Source: Acetatifactor sp. (GTDB lineage: Bacteria; Bacillota; Clostridia; Lachnospirales; Lachnospiraceae). Taken from it: a DNA stretch of 64,000 bases. Where the stretch lies: contig JAILLF010000010.1 in assembly GCA_024693365.1 (NCBI GenBank), positions 186,001 to 250,000 on the forward strand, read 5' to 3'. Positions 17,396 through 24,568 of the stretch are shown piece after piece. Below the pieces are notes generated by a model that did not search any database, was not told where the DNA came from, and saw only the letters and a list, made by a program, of their open reading frames with translations. The first letter of the stretch is position 1. Every line of letters begins with the position of its first letter. Made by a program: the position numbers and the translations under genes.

Positions 17396-17938
17396 TTACT
17401 TGGGAATTGCCTGAATGGAGATTTTAATGCTGCTCAGGCTGTCTTCCGTAGACTCCGTAACGTTTGGAGCACAAAATCGAAGCGAATCCTTTTCATCTCC
17501 AAAGATACGTACTTTTAAGTCGACGTCCATGTTATTGATCACGTAAGTGGCAACTTCGCTGTCAGAAGCACTGCTTTCATTAAATTCCTTGATCACCTGA
17601 TTCAGATAGGCGGAAAGATCCTTTGACGTATAGGCAGTTTTCACTTTCTTTTCCAAGACCTCATACGCGTTTTGCAGATCGGCAAATTTTTCGATTTCTT
17701 TTTGGAAGAACTCTTTTTGCTTTGTTGCTTCCAGCTTTGCGTTGTCCAATAGGAGCTCATTTTTGGCGAGCTGCGTGATTTTGCTTTCCAATTGTCCCTT
17801 GATCTGCTGAAGCTCTATTTCCTTTTGATCAAATGCAAATTCCTTGGCTTCCAGCAAGTCCATGGCCTCCATTTGGGCTTTGGTACTGGTCTTTTTCATT
17901 CCCTGCCGGACTAATTCAGATAAATTTACTTTTTCCAT
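17396..17938 (-). CDS. Coiled-coil protein with C-terminal beta domain
   Basis: 180 residues; no recognised family. Residues ~28-100 form a long coiled coil (heptad-like LQQIKGQLESKITQLAKNEL and onward, Lys/Glu-rich). Residues ~118-180 look like a small beta domain ending IKISIQAIP, reminiscent of the PVPP/PIP endings of its paralogue neighbours. There is no membrane segment. It lies between the DUF4332-like protein and paralogue B with a strong GAGGAG site, so all are probably made in stoichiometric amounts. Likely a structural or oligomerising component (inference). Confidence 0.68.
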   Translation of the reverse strand: MEKVNLSELVRQGMKKTSTKAQMEAMDLLEAKEFAFDQKEIELQQIKGQLESKITQLAKNELLLDNAKLEATKQKEFFQKEIEKFADLQNAYEVLEKKVKTAYTSKDLSAYLNQVIKEFNESSASDSEVATYVINNMDVDLKVRIFGDEKDSLRFCAPNVTESTEDSLSSIKISIQAIPK

Positions 17939-17956
17939 GCGTCTCTTCTCCTCATC

Positions 17957-18967
17957 CTATTTCTTGGCCCTGCTTACTTTGATCTCCGGAATCATCCCGA
18001 TCTTAATTATTTTTCCGGGATCATACTGATCCGTCACTTCTACTGGCTCATCTCCCCAGTTAACGGCTTCCTCCGGCTCCAGTTTATAATGTTCGATGTC
18101 TTTGTCTTCCAAGATGGAAAGGATTTCATTCACCGTTTTGGCTTTTTTAAAATCGGGCATCAGCTTACGGACAAGCATCTTGTCCGTAGCCGGGATCGGG
18201 ACGATTTTAAGCTTCAGGGTACTCTCCTCTCGTTTATCCGTCTTAAAGAGATTTTGGAACGTTGCATTGCTGGGAGCGATTTTTAGTCCGCCGAAATTGG
18301 TCTTTCCGGTGATCAGTTTATTCTGTGACGTCGCATAATCCATCTTCAGAGTAAATTCGGTTTCCGGAATGGCGTACCAGGTTGCCTGTAAACCCATCGC
18401 ATACATTTCATCGTTTTCAAGAATTTTGTTTTGAATGGCAATGGAACTTTCATCTAAGGCTTGCTGGGCCTGAGCGATCCCCTTGCCTAATTCCGAGATG
18501 ACGTCGCAAAGATCACTGTATGCGGAAGGGGCAGAGTTTGAGGATAATACCAGTTCCTGAAGCAAATGTTCAACGTCAAAGAGTTTTTCTACCCTGGCCT
18601 TGGCTTCCTTCAGCTGGATAACCCGTGTTTCAGAAATTGTGGATGCCGGATTCTCTGATTTAACTTTTTCACAGATTTCTTTTGAAGACATTTTCTTAAA
18701 TTGTTCTACGGAATAAATACCTGCACCGATAAAGTCATAAGCTTCGTCCTTTGTCATTCCCCTTATCCGCATCAATTCTGCCTGTACGGCCATCTGGGCG
18801 ACGTTTGCAATCGGAAGATTTGTTTTTTCGGCAAGAAGTGCCCTATCTGAGGAGGTCCTGGTTGCCTGTGACAAATCTTTGATCGTCATAATGCTGGCTT
18901 TTTCTTCCAGGATCAGCTCCGTGTTTTCGTCGACTCCAACAATGCCTATCTTTTGCTTTGTAGCCAT
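17957..18967 (-). CDS. DUF4332-like helical protein fused to the operon's shared core domain
   Basis: 336 residues from the ATG preceded by AAAGGAGAAAGG; the longer ORF start has no ribosome site and adds an implausible N-terminus. Residues ~20-100 (KTNLPIANVAQMAVQAELMR, then RGMTKDEAYDFIGAGIYSVE) match the helix-hairpin-helix pattern of DUF4332. Residues ~150-280 recall the two downstream paralogues: a helix LGKGIAQAQQALDESSIAIQ, then GLQATWYAIPETEFTLKMDY and LKLKIVPIPATDKM. The shared core is thus present three times in the operon. As first gene it may be the nucleating or nucleic-acid-contacting subunit (inference). Confidence 0.72.
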   Translation of the reverse strand: MATKQKIGIVGVDENTELILEEKASIMTIKDLSQATRTSSDRALLAEKTNLPIANVAQMAVQAELMRIRGMTKDEAYDFIGAGIYSVEQFKKMSSKEICEKVKSENPASTISETRVIQLKEAKARVEKLFDVEHLLQELVLSSNSAPSAYSDLCDVISELGKGIAQAQQALDESSIAIQNKILENDEMYAMGLQATWYAIPETEFTLKMDYATSQNKLITGKTNFGGLKIAPSNATFQNLFKTDKREESTLKLKIVPIPATDKMLVRKLMPDFKKAKTVNEILSILEDKDIEHYKLEPEEAVNWGDEPVEVTDQYDPGKIIKIGMIPEIKVSRAKK

Positions 18968-19077
18968 TTTCCTTTCTCCTTTCAGTTTCCAATACGTAAA
19001 AATGATGACAAAAAAATAGCACGGTTTCCACCGGCCGGAAATACCACCAAGTCGTATATTCAATAAAATCGGGCAGA

Positions 19078-19096
19078 TATACTACTAAGTAGTATA
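19078..19096. promoter_or_regulatory. 19-bp perfect palindrome, candidate operator
   Basis: TATACTACT, one base, AGTAGTATA. It lies about 110 bp upstream of the first gene of the ten-gene run and just after the terminator of the LuxR-type regulator gene. The TACTACT half-sites resemble heptamers bound by NarL/FixJ-type HTH proteins, which fits the regulator encoded next door. Binding is inferred. Confidence 0.6.
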
Positions 19097-19129
19097 CATA
19101 AAAACTGAATATCAAATATCTAGTTTCCA

Positions 19130-19173
19130 AAATAAAAAAGATCTGATGCCAAAAATTTAGGCAACAGACCTTT
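19130..19173 (-). terminator. Intrinsic terminator after the LuxR-type regulator
   Basis: On the minus strand AGGTCTGTTGCC pairs, with one mismatch and a G-U, with GGCATCAGATCT, followed by TTTTTTATTTT. It separates the sensor-regulator pair from the ten-gene run, which therefore needs its own promoter. Confidence 0.75.
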
Positions 19174-19186
19174 TAAATAATTTAAT

Positions 19187-20764
19187 TCAATCCTCAATGA
19201 TGTCCTCAAGACGGTCACAGCGTCGAAACAGATCGATATAAACCATCAACTGACTCCGCGAAGAGATTTCAAGTTTCCTGTTCATGTTTGTATTATGTTT
19301 TTTTGCCGTTCCAATGCTGATAAACATGGCCTCTGCGATTTCTTCCAGGGAATAGTCTTTCGAATAATATTTTAATAACGATCGCTCAGCCGGCGTAAGT
19401 GTTATTGTACGCTTTTGAAAGCCGGAAAGAAGGTCTTCGATATTCTTTGGAAGCTCACTGATTTCTTGTTTTTGGTTTTTGGACTTGATAAATTCCTTTA
19501 ACTCCTCAATTTCGGCGATTCGGATCTCAGCAGTTCCTTCCTGCCTGTCCTCCTTGATGTCATCAAAACTGTTTAAGATTGGTTGAACAAATTTTCTGGA
19601 AAGATATAGGGCTAATAAAAGCATGCAAATGACAAACGTGGCAACGGCAAGGATTCTTATGATAAGATTTTTACGCATGAGCTGCAAGCTACGGTCCATG
19701 GGGACCAGAACGGCTGCCATCCACTCCTTTTCCCCCGAACCGCGGATGCTAAGCTTTTTCTGAAGACCGAAAAAATTGCCACTGTCTGATCGATAAGTGA
19801 GCAGTTTTTTCCCGTATTGAAATTCCAAGATCTCAGAACCTTTAAGCCAGGTTCCGTCAGGATTTCCAAGCATGCCCTGATCCAGGTGAAGTTTCCCGTC
19901 TTCCACGGGAGCCATCACAGTGACGATCGAGCCGTAATCGCTATTCAAGGCATCATAATCCGAACTGAAATGAATTTCGTTCAGTTCCATGCCGCAGATC
20001 CCCAGAAATTCTCCGCTGCCGTTCCGGATCGGCACGCAGGACAGGATCACGTCTTCCCAGGTATCCGTCAGCTGCATTTTGTCCGTCCAGATGCACTCAA
20101 AAGGTTCAACGTTTTTGCTTGCCGGTTCCCAGAAGTCAGGGACCAAATCGACGTGAAACTCTAGATCCCAGCGGTTATGAAGTTCCAGACCGTTCTCGCG
20201 TGCAACAAGCGGATTACCTCGAAACAATATGGTCTGAGGTACTATTGCAACGTTACTGTTGATATTGACGAGCCTCAGGTAAAGGCCGCTTCTTGAATTT
20301 GTTGCGTTCTCAAGATCCGTATTTACCGTTGCGTCGATTATGGCATATACGCCGTTACTTCCTCCTGACAATATGGCAGTATTTAAGTCATTGAACATGT
20401 TCTGCTGAAGCTCCAGCAGTTTTTGGGGGGAATCGTTGAAGTCTTCGATCCTCTTGACCTCTTCCCCCATCTGTAGTTCTATCGTATGGGAAAGCTGCTT
20501 CGAGAGATTAAATGAATATCCGACGTAGCCTTCCATTTCTTTTTCCATTTTTTGATAGTTTCGATCCAGTTGATTCTCCAACACTTGGGTAAGCTGTCTT
20601 TCGTCGCTCCAAACGATGCCTCCAACGATCGAAAAAAGCGTTACAAGACCTATCGACGCGAGAATCATAAAGATCAAATAAATCATCATGCGTTGCCGTA
20701 GCGTAAGGCTTTGCCTTCGCGAGAGCAGCAATCTTAGATTCGGTTGATTTCTATTATCTTCCAT
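19187..20764 (-). CDS. Membrane-bound sensor with LuxR/GerE-type HTH output
   Basis: 525 residues. Transmembrane helix 1 spans residues ~26-50 (MIYLIFMILASIGLVTLFSI). An extracellular Cache-like region of about 320 residues follows, with a second membrane helix near residues 370-390 (IRILAVATFVICMLLLALYL). The C-terminus (~455-515) is a GerE/LuxR helix-turn-helix: LTPAERSLLKYYSKDYSLEE, then IAEAMFISIGTAKKHNTNMN. It is thus a one-component membrane transcription factor with no kinase or receiver. It follows an orphan solute-binding lipoprotein by 16 bp, suggesting that the lipoprotein presents the ligand. Probable target: the downstream ten-gene run with its palindrome at 19078. Confidence 0.85.
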   Translation of the reverse strand: MEDNRNQPNLRLLLSRRQSLTLRQRMMIYLIFMILASIGLVTLFSIVGGIVWSDERQLTQVLENQLDRNYQKMEKEMEGYVGYSFNLSKQLSHTIELQMGEEVKRIEDFNDSPQKLLELQQNMFNDLNTAILSGGSNGVYAIIDATVNTDLENATNSRSGLYLRLVNINSNVAIVPQTILFRGNPLVARENGLELHNRWDLEFHVDLVPDFWEPASKNVEPFECIWTDKMQLTDTWEDVILSCVPIRNGSGEFLGICGMELNEIHFSSDYDALNSDYGSIVTVMAPVEDGKLHLDQGMLGNPDGTWLKGSEILEFQYGKKLLTYRSDSGNFFGLQKKLSIRGSGEKEWMAAVLVPMDRSLQLMRKNLIIRILAVATFVICMLLLALYLSRKFVQPILNSFDDIKEDRQEGTAEIRIAEIEELKEFIKSKNQKQEISELPKNIEDLLSGFQKRTITLTPAERSLLKYYSKDYSLEEIAEAMFISIGTAKKHNTNMNRKLEISSRSQLMVYIDLFRRCDRLEDIIED

Positions 20765-20780
20765 CTCATCATTCGCCTTT

Positions 20781-22151
20781 TTACTTTGCCATCACGTCCA
20801 TCAGGTTCTTCAAAGCATCTTCTTTTAATCGATCAGGATCCATTCCCTCTTTATACTTCCCAGCGGCTTCTCTGAAAATGAGCCTTACGTTGGTTTCAAA
20901 CGAAGTCTCTTTTTTCAGATACCAATCTGCCTGAGGCGCGGTGTAAAAATGATATTGCTCCTGAGTCTCACGAAATGCATTGTACAAACTCTGGTACTTT
21001 GAATCCTCTAATTTCTCTATGGATGCGGGCAATAATTCAAAGGCTTCGTAAGTGACAGGCATGTACCCGGTTGCCGTCACAAATCTGAGATTATTTTCCG
21101 GTTTTGTCAGCCATTTCAAAAACGTTACGGCTGCAGTTTCCCTTTCCGGAGTTGATTTTAAGATGCAAAAACCAGCTCCTCTTTGCATTACAAGCTTTTG
21201 ACCATTTTCAAAGTTCGGAACGGGCATCGCAATCAACTCAATCGGCTCCGAGTGATTGTCGGCATAGGTGATTTGATCTTCATAATAAAGTACGCTTGCG
21301 GAGGAAGCCACGCTGACAACGGCATCGCCCGTGCGGAGAGGTTCCGTGGCGTATCCTTCCTGCATCCAGACGGCACCGTTTACTGCAGCTTCAGCTAACG
21401 TGTCAAAGGCAGTTTGAAAGGCTTCTCCGTAATTAAGCCGATCGCCTTCAAAAAAATTTTGACCAAGAGAAGTCACGCCGACCTGAAAATAATTAAACCA
21501 ATAATCATGCACAAAAAATGTTTTTCCGCCTGACCATTCAAAGTAGCGTTCAGCCAACTGAAATAAACCCTGCCAGGTACTTAAATCTTCAAGCTTTGCT
21601 CCCGTTTCCTTCGAAAAACGATCAAAGAGCGTTTTGTTTACAAACATGATTTCCGTAGACTTTGCAACAGGAAAGACCAGAAGCCGTTCTTCGATTTCGC
21701 CCTCTTTTAGAAATTCCCGTACGTAACCACGCAGTTCATCCGGTGAAAAATAATCATTATAATCCACTAGAATGGATGTATCAGGCATCGCCAGTACCGT
21801 CTTCGGGTACGCAATAAATAAATCCGGTAACTCTGAAGCCCCCGGTTCCTTATTTGCCGCTCTCAAAACGGCATCGTGAATATTGTTTGTATTGGAAACT
21901 CCGGAAACTTGAATTCTAATTCCTTCTTCCTTGCCAACACTTTCATTAAATTCTTCAATTAACGTATTTAACGGAGAATCTGTCTGACCACCATATACGT
22001 GCCATATCGTGATCGTGACGGGTTCCTTAACCTTTCTCCCCTGACAGCCAGAAAGGATAAGTAACACAGCAATCATCAGACTAAACCATTTTTGTCCCTC
22101 ATTTTTTCCCCTTAAAAACGTTTTCTTCCAATGTCTGTCGTTTTTCCCCAT
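20781..22151 (-). CDS. Extracellular solute-binding lipoprotein (family 1 type)
   Basis: 456 residues. A signal peptide ends in a lipobox (LILSGC, lipidated Cys36). The mature part matches sugar-type SBP family 1: TITIWHVYGGQTDSPLNTLI at the N-terminus, GYMPVTYEA near the C-terminus. No ABC permease or ATPase gene is nearby; instead a Cache-like/HTH membrane regulator follows. The lipoprotein is therefore better seen as a ligand receptor for sensing than for import (inference). The only in-frame ATG that includes the signal peptide lies 17 bp after AAAGGAG, so the start is a little uncertain. Confidence 0.85.
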   Translation of the reverse strand: MGKNDRHWKKTFLRGKNEGQKWFSLMIAVLLILSGCQGRKVKEPVTITIWHVYGGQTDSPLNTLIEEFNESVGKEEGIRIQVSGVSNTNNIHDAVLRAANKEPGASELPDLFIAYPKTVLAMPDTSILVDYNDYFSPDELRGYVREFLKEGEIEERLLVFPVAKSTEIMFVNKTLFDRFSKETGAKLEDLSTWQGLFQLAERYFEWSGGKTFFVHDYWFNYFQVGVTSLGQNFFEGDRLNYGEAFQTAFDTLAEAAVNGAVWMQEGYATEPLRTGDAVVSVASSASVLYYEDQITYADNHSEPIELIAMPVPNFENGQKLVMQRGAGFCILKSTPERETAAVTFLKWLTKPENNLRFVTATGYMPVTYEAFELLPASIEKLEDSKYQSLYNAFRETQEQYHFYTAPQADWYLKKETSFETNVRLIFREAAGKYKEGMDPDRLKEDALKNLMDVMAK

Positions 22152-22392
22152 ATTCTTTTGTTTGGTTACTCCTTTATAGTTGTTTGCGATTACAAGTATT
22201 CACCAAGACAAATTGTCATTTTGGCCTGCCGCCTCCTCTCGGCATTTCCCCATTTTACTCGCGTAATTTCACGAGAAATCCGCACAAGTAATTTGATTAT
22301 AAGATATTTTTTAGAAAATGTCCACTTTTTTCGCACTATTTGATTATGTGAAGCATACCATTTAGTAAAATCTTAAAAGGTGGACGAGAATC
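22152..22392. other. Structured leader and divergent spacer
   Basis: The spacer between the lipoprotein gene and the plus-strand small ORF. It holds the promoter at 22296-22324 and a ~138-nt minus-strand leader with three small hairpins: CTCGTG/CGCGAG at 22258-22275, TGCCG/CGGCA at 22227-22244, and CCAA/TTGG enclosing GACAATTTGTC at 22203-22224. I do not recognise a known riboswitch. Confidence 0.5.
22296..22324 (-). promoter_or_regulatory. Promoter of the lipoprotein-regulator pair
   Basis: Minus strand: TGGACA, a 17-bp spacer, TATAAT. It predicts a start near 22289 and a leader of about 138 nt before the lipoprotein gene. Confidence 0.75.
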
Positions 22393-22590
22393 ATGAACCG
22401 AATCAACGCAGAAAGCTTAAAGGCATGGATCACTTGTTTTTTGTTTTCTGTCATTTTGATGTGTCATCGCACGGACGTGCTGCCATTTGGAAAAGAATTG
22501 GCACAAATGATCTTTGATAACGTGGCTATCCGCTATGACGAAATACTTTCTCGGGGATTGACAAGATTAATCCATAATTTGCCTAAATAA
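22393..22590 (+). CDS. Small hypothetical membrane protein
   Basis: 65 residues on the plus strand, convergent with the his operon and ending at its terminator. One hydrophobic helix is visible (AWITCFLFSVILMC, residues ~11-24), then an amphipathic tail. AAAGGTGG lies 9 bp before the ATG. No family is recognised. It could be a genuine small membrane protein or a chance ORF; the ribosome site and lack of any overlapping gene favour the former. Confidence 0.45.
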   Translation: MNRINAESLKAWITCFLFSVILMCHRTDVLPFGKELAQMIFDNVAIRYDEILSRGLTRLIHNLPK

Positions 22591-22618
22591 AAAGGCTTGG
22601 GTTCTCGTGACCCAAGCC
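22586..22618 (-). terminator. Terminator of the his operon
   Basis: GGCTTGGGT / ACCCAAGCC with a 7-nt loop (22594-22618), followed on the minus strand by CTTTTTATTT. It lies 15 bp after the hisIE stop. The plus strand has no T-run, so it acts one way. Confidence 0.85.
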
Positions 22619-22632
22619 CGATCCAATTATTG

Positions 22633-23916
22633 TTATCGATTTGCCAGTTCCGTCGTGATGTCTTCCCACGTGATGCCTTTTTCAGCCATCAAAACCATCA
22701 CGTGATATAAGAAATCACTGATCTCATACTTGATTTCATTGGGATTTGGATTCTTTGCGGCGATGACGATCTCCGTTGCTTCCTCTCCCAGTTTCTTTAG
22801 GATTTTGTCAATGCCCTTGTCAAACAGGTAATTGGTATAAGAGCCTTCCTTGGGATGGATCTTCCGGTCCTTGATGACTGCAAAGACTTCTTCGAATACC
22901 TGCAGCGGGTTGTCTGCTTCTTCATAATCCTTTTTCGCGATCTCGTTGAAGAAACAGCTCCTTGCTCCCGTGTGGCAGGCAACCCCAACCTGATTTACTT
23001 TAGCAAGGATTGTATCAAGATCACAATCTGCCGTCAGGCTCCTTACGTGCTGGAAATGCCCGCTGGTCTCTCCCTTAAGCCACTGGGACTGGCGGGATCT
23101 GCTGTAATAATGCATTTTTCCGGTCTTTATGGTATCGATATAGGCCTGTTCATTCATATAGGCCACCATCAAAACTTCCAAGGTTCGGTAATCTTGTACC
23201 ACAACGGGAACCAAGCCGTCCGGACCTTTCTTGAAATCCTCCCAGGAATACGCTGCTTCAAACTTTTCAATCTCAATGCCGTTTTGCTCACAAAGCTCTT
23301 TTAGTGAAGGGATTTCATTCACGTTGTCATTGATGGTGTTTCCGGTGATGCCGCAAACGTTGTCCTGCTCAAGGATTTCCATGAATTTGTTCAATGCGAT
23401 CTGATTGATAAAGACAAGGCAAGGCATCTTTGTGATGTCCGCAACCTCACGGATAATGTGAGGATTTAAGAGCACCAAGCCGGAAAGAAATTCATTCGCT
23501 ACGCTCAGGTTGTCAAAAATGGTCTCCACTTTACCAAAGCAAGCAAGAATCTTATCCTTTCCAAACTTTTGGGAAACCTCCTGCGTAAGCGCTACGTTTC
23601 CATCAAGCTCATAGTTTAAAATAACTTTTTTACATCCGGCATAAAGAAGCTTTTTCACGTCCTCCATGCGCTTTATGTTTCCGGCCCCAATTACGTCACA
23701 CTCAACGTTTGTGCAAATCTCCTTGATCAGATCCAGCGCCGCCTCGTGCTCCTGATCTCCCTTAGACAGATCAAAAATAATCAGTTCGTCGATGCCTGCC
23801 TCGTCATAAGATTTGGCCAGACGAAGAGGATCCGTCTCACGGATTGCCAGATCATTTAAGTTTTTCACGGCATGCTCCTGCCATAAATAAATGCAACCTA
23901 CAAATCTTTTCTTCAT
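22633..23916 (-). CDS. hisIE: HisIE with an N-terminal HisF-like domain lacking catalytic aspartates
   Basis: 427 residues in three parts. Residues 1-215 are a HisF/HisA-like barrel. Residues ~228-325 are phosphoribosyl-AMP cyclohydrolase, with zinc/metal motif CDLDTIL and CHTGARSCFF. Residues ~335-427 are phosphoribosyl-ATP pyrophosphatase, with KKLGEEATEIVIAAK. The barrel aligns with HisF (KRFVGCIYL versus KRIIPCLDV), but the two catalytic aspartates of HisF correspond to Tyr10 and Gly128. It should not be an active cyclase and may be structural or a docking module. The HisI and HisE active sites look intact. Last gene of hisZ-G-D-B-IE; GGGAG precedes the ATG. Confidence 0.92.
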   Translation of the reverse strand: MKKRFVGCIYLWQEHAVKNLNDLAIRETDPLRLAKSYDEAGIDELIIFDLSKGDQEHEAALDLIKEICTNVECDVIGAGNIKRMEDVKKLLYAGCKKVILNYELDGNVALTQEVSQKFGKDKILACFGKVETIFDNLSVANEFLSGLVLLNPHIIREVADITKMPCLVFINQIALNKFMEILEQDNVCGITGNTINDNVNEIPSLKELCEQNGIEIEKFEAAYSWEDFKKGPDGLVPVVVQDYRTLEVLMVAYMNEQAYIDTIKTGKMHYYSRSRQSQWLKGETSGHFQHVRSLTADCDLDTILAKVNQVGVACHTGARSCFFNEIAKKDYEEADNPLQVFEEVFAVIKDRKIHPKEGSYTNYLFDKGIDKILKKLGEEATEIVIAAKNPNPNEIKYEISDFLYHVMVLMAEKGITWEDITTELANR

Positions 23917-23942
23917 GTTTGCTCCCGTCTTGTCAGTAGAAA

Positions 23943-24533
23943 TTATAATGCACCCTTTGTGCTAAGAACGTCGGTGATTCTCTCATCATGGCTTGTAGCC
24001 ACGTCAAGAGCCTTTCCAAACGCCTTGAACATAGCCTCAATGATATGATGCGTATTAACGCCTGCAAACATCTTCACGTGCAGATTCATGCCGGCGGAAT
24101 AACTGATTGCATAAAAGAATTCACGTACCAATTCTGTTTCCAGATCCCCGACCTTTTCCGTGGGGAATTCACACTCAAAGTTAAAATAGGGTCTGCCGCA
24201 AAGATCAATCGCGCATAGAATTAGTGCGTCATCCATGGGAAGGATGAAGTAACCGTAACGGCGAATGCCTTTTTTGTCTCCAACGGCTTCCGCAATCGCC
24301 TTGCCAAGCACGATCCCGGTATCCTCCACGGAATGATGTCCGTCGACGTTCAAATCGCCGATCACTTTGCAATCCAGATCAAAAAAACCATGTTTTGAAA
24401 AGCCTTCCAGCATGTGATCAAAAAAGCCAATGCCCGTAGAGATACTGCTTTTTCCGGTTCCGTCAAGATCAAGACGAATGGAAATATCCGTTTCTTTGGT
24501 CTTTCTCTTCACTTCAGAAACTCTGTTACCCAT
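23943..24533 (-). CDS. hisB: Imidazoleglycerol-phosphate dehydratase
   Basis: 196 residues, the usual monofunctional HisB length. Metal-binding histidine motifs are present: GFFDHMLEGFSKHG, DGHHSVEDTGIVLGKA and GVNTHHIIEAMFKAFGKA. It dehydrates imidazole glycerol phosphate to imidazole acetol phosphate in histidine synthesis. GGAGG precedes the ATG. It is between hisD and hisIE, with short gaps of 35 and 26 bp. No fused phosphatase domain. Confidence 0.97.
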   Translation of the reverse strand: MGNRVSEVKRKTKETDISIRLDLDGTGKSSISTGIGFFDHMLEGFSKHGFFDLDCKVIGDLNVDGHHSVEDTGIVLGKAIAEAVGDKKGIRRYGYFILPMDDALILCAIDLCGRPYFNFECEFPTEKVGDLETELVREFFYAISYSAGMNLHVKMFAGVNTHHIIEAMFKAFGKALDVATSHDERITDVLSTKGAL

Positions 24534-24568
24534 GGTGAATCCTCCATTACGTATTTCATATTTTAAAA

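Noticed and set aside
16052..18967. Contractile injection or phage tail genes
   Set aside because: Coiled-coil and repeated core proteins suggested this, but no sheath, tube, baseplate or ATPase gene is nearby.
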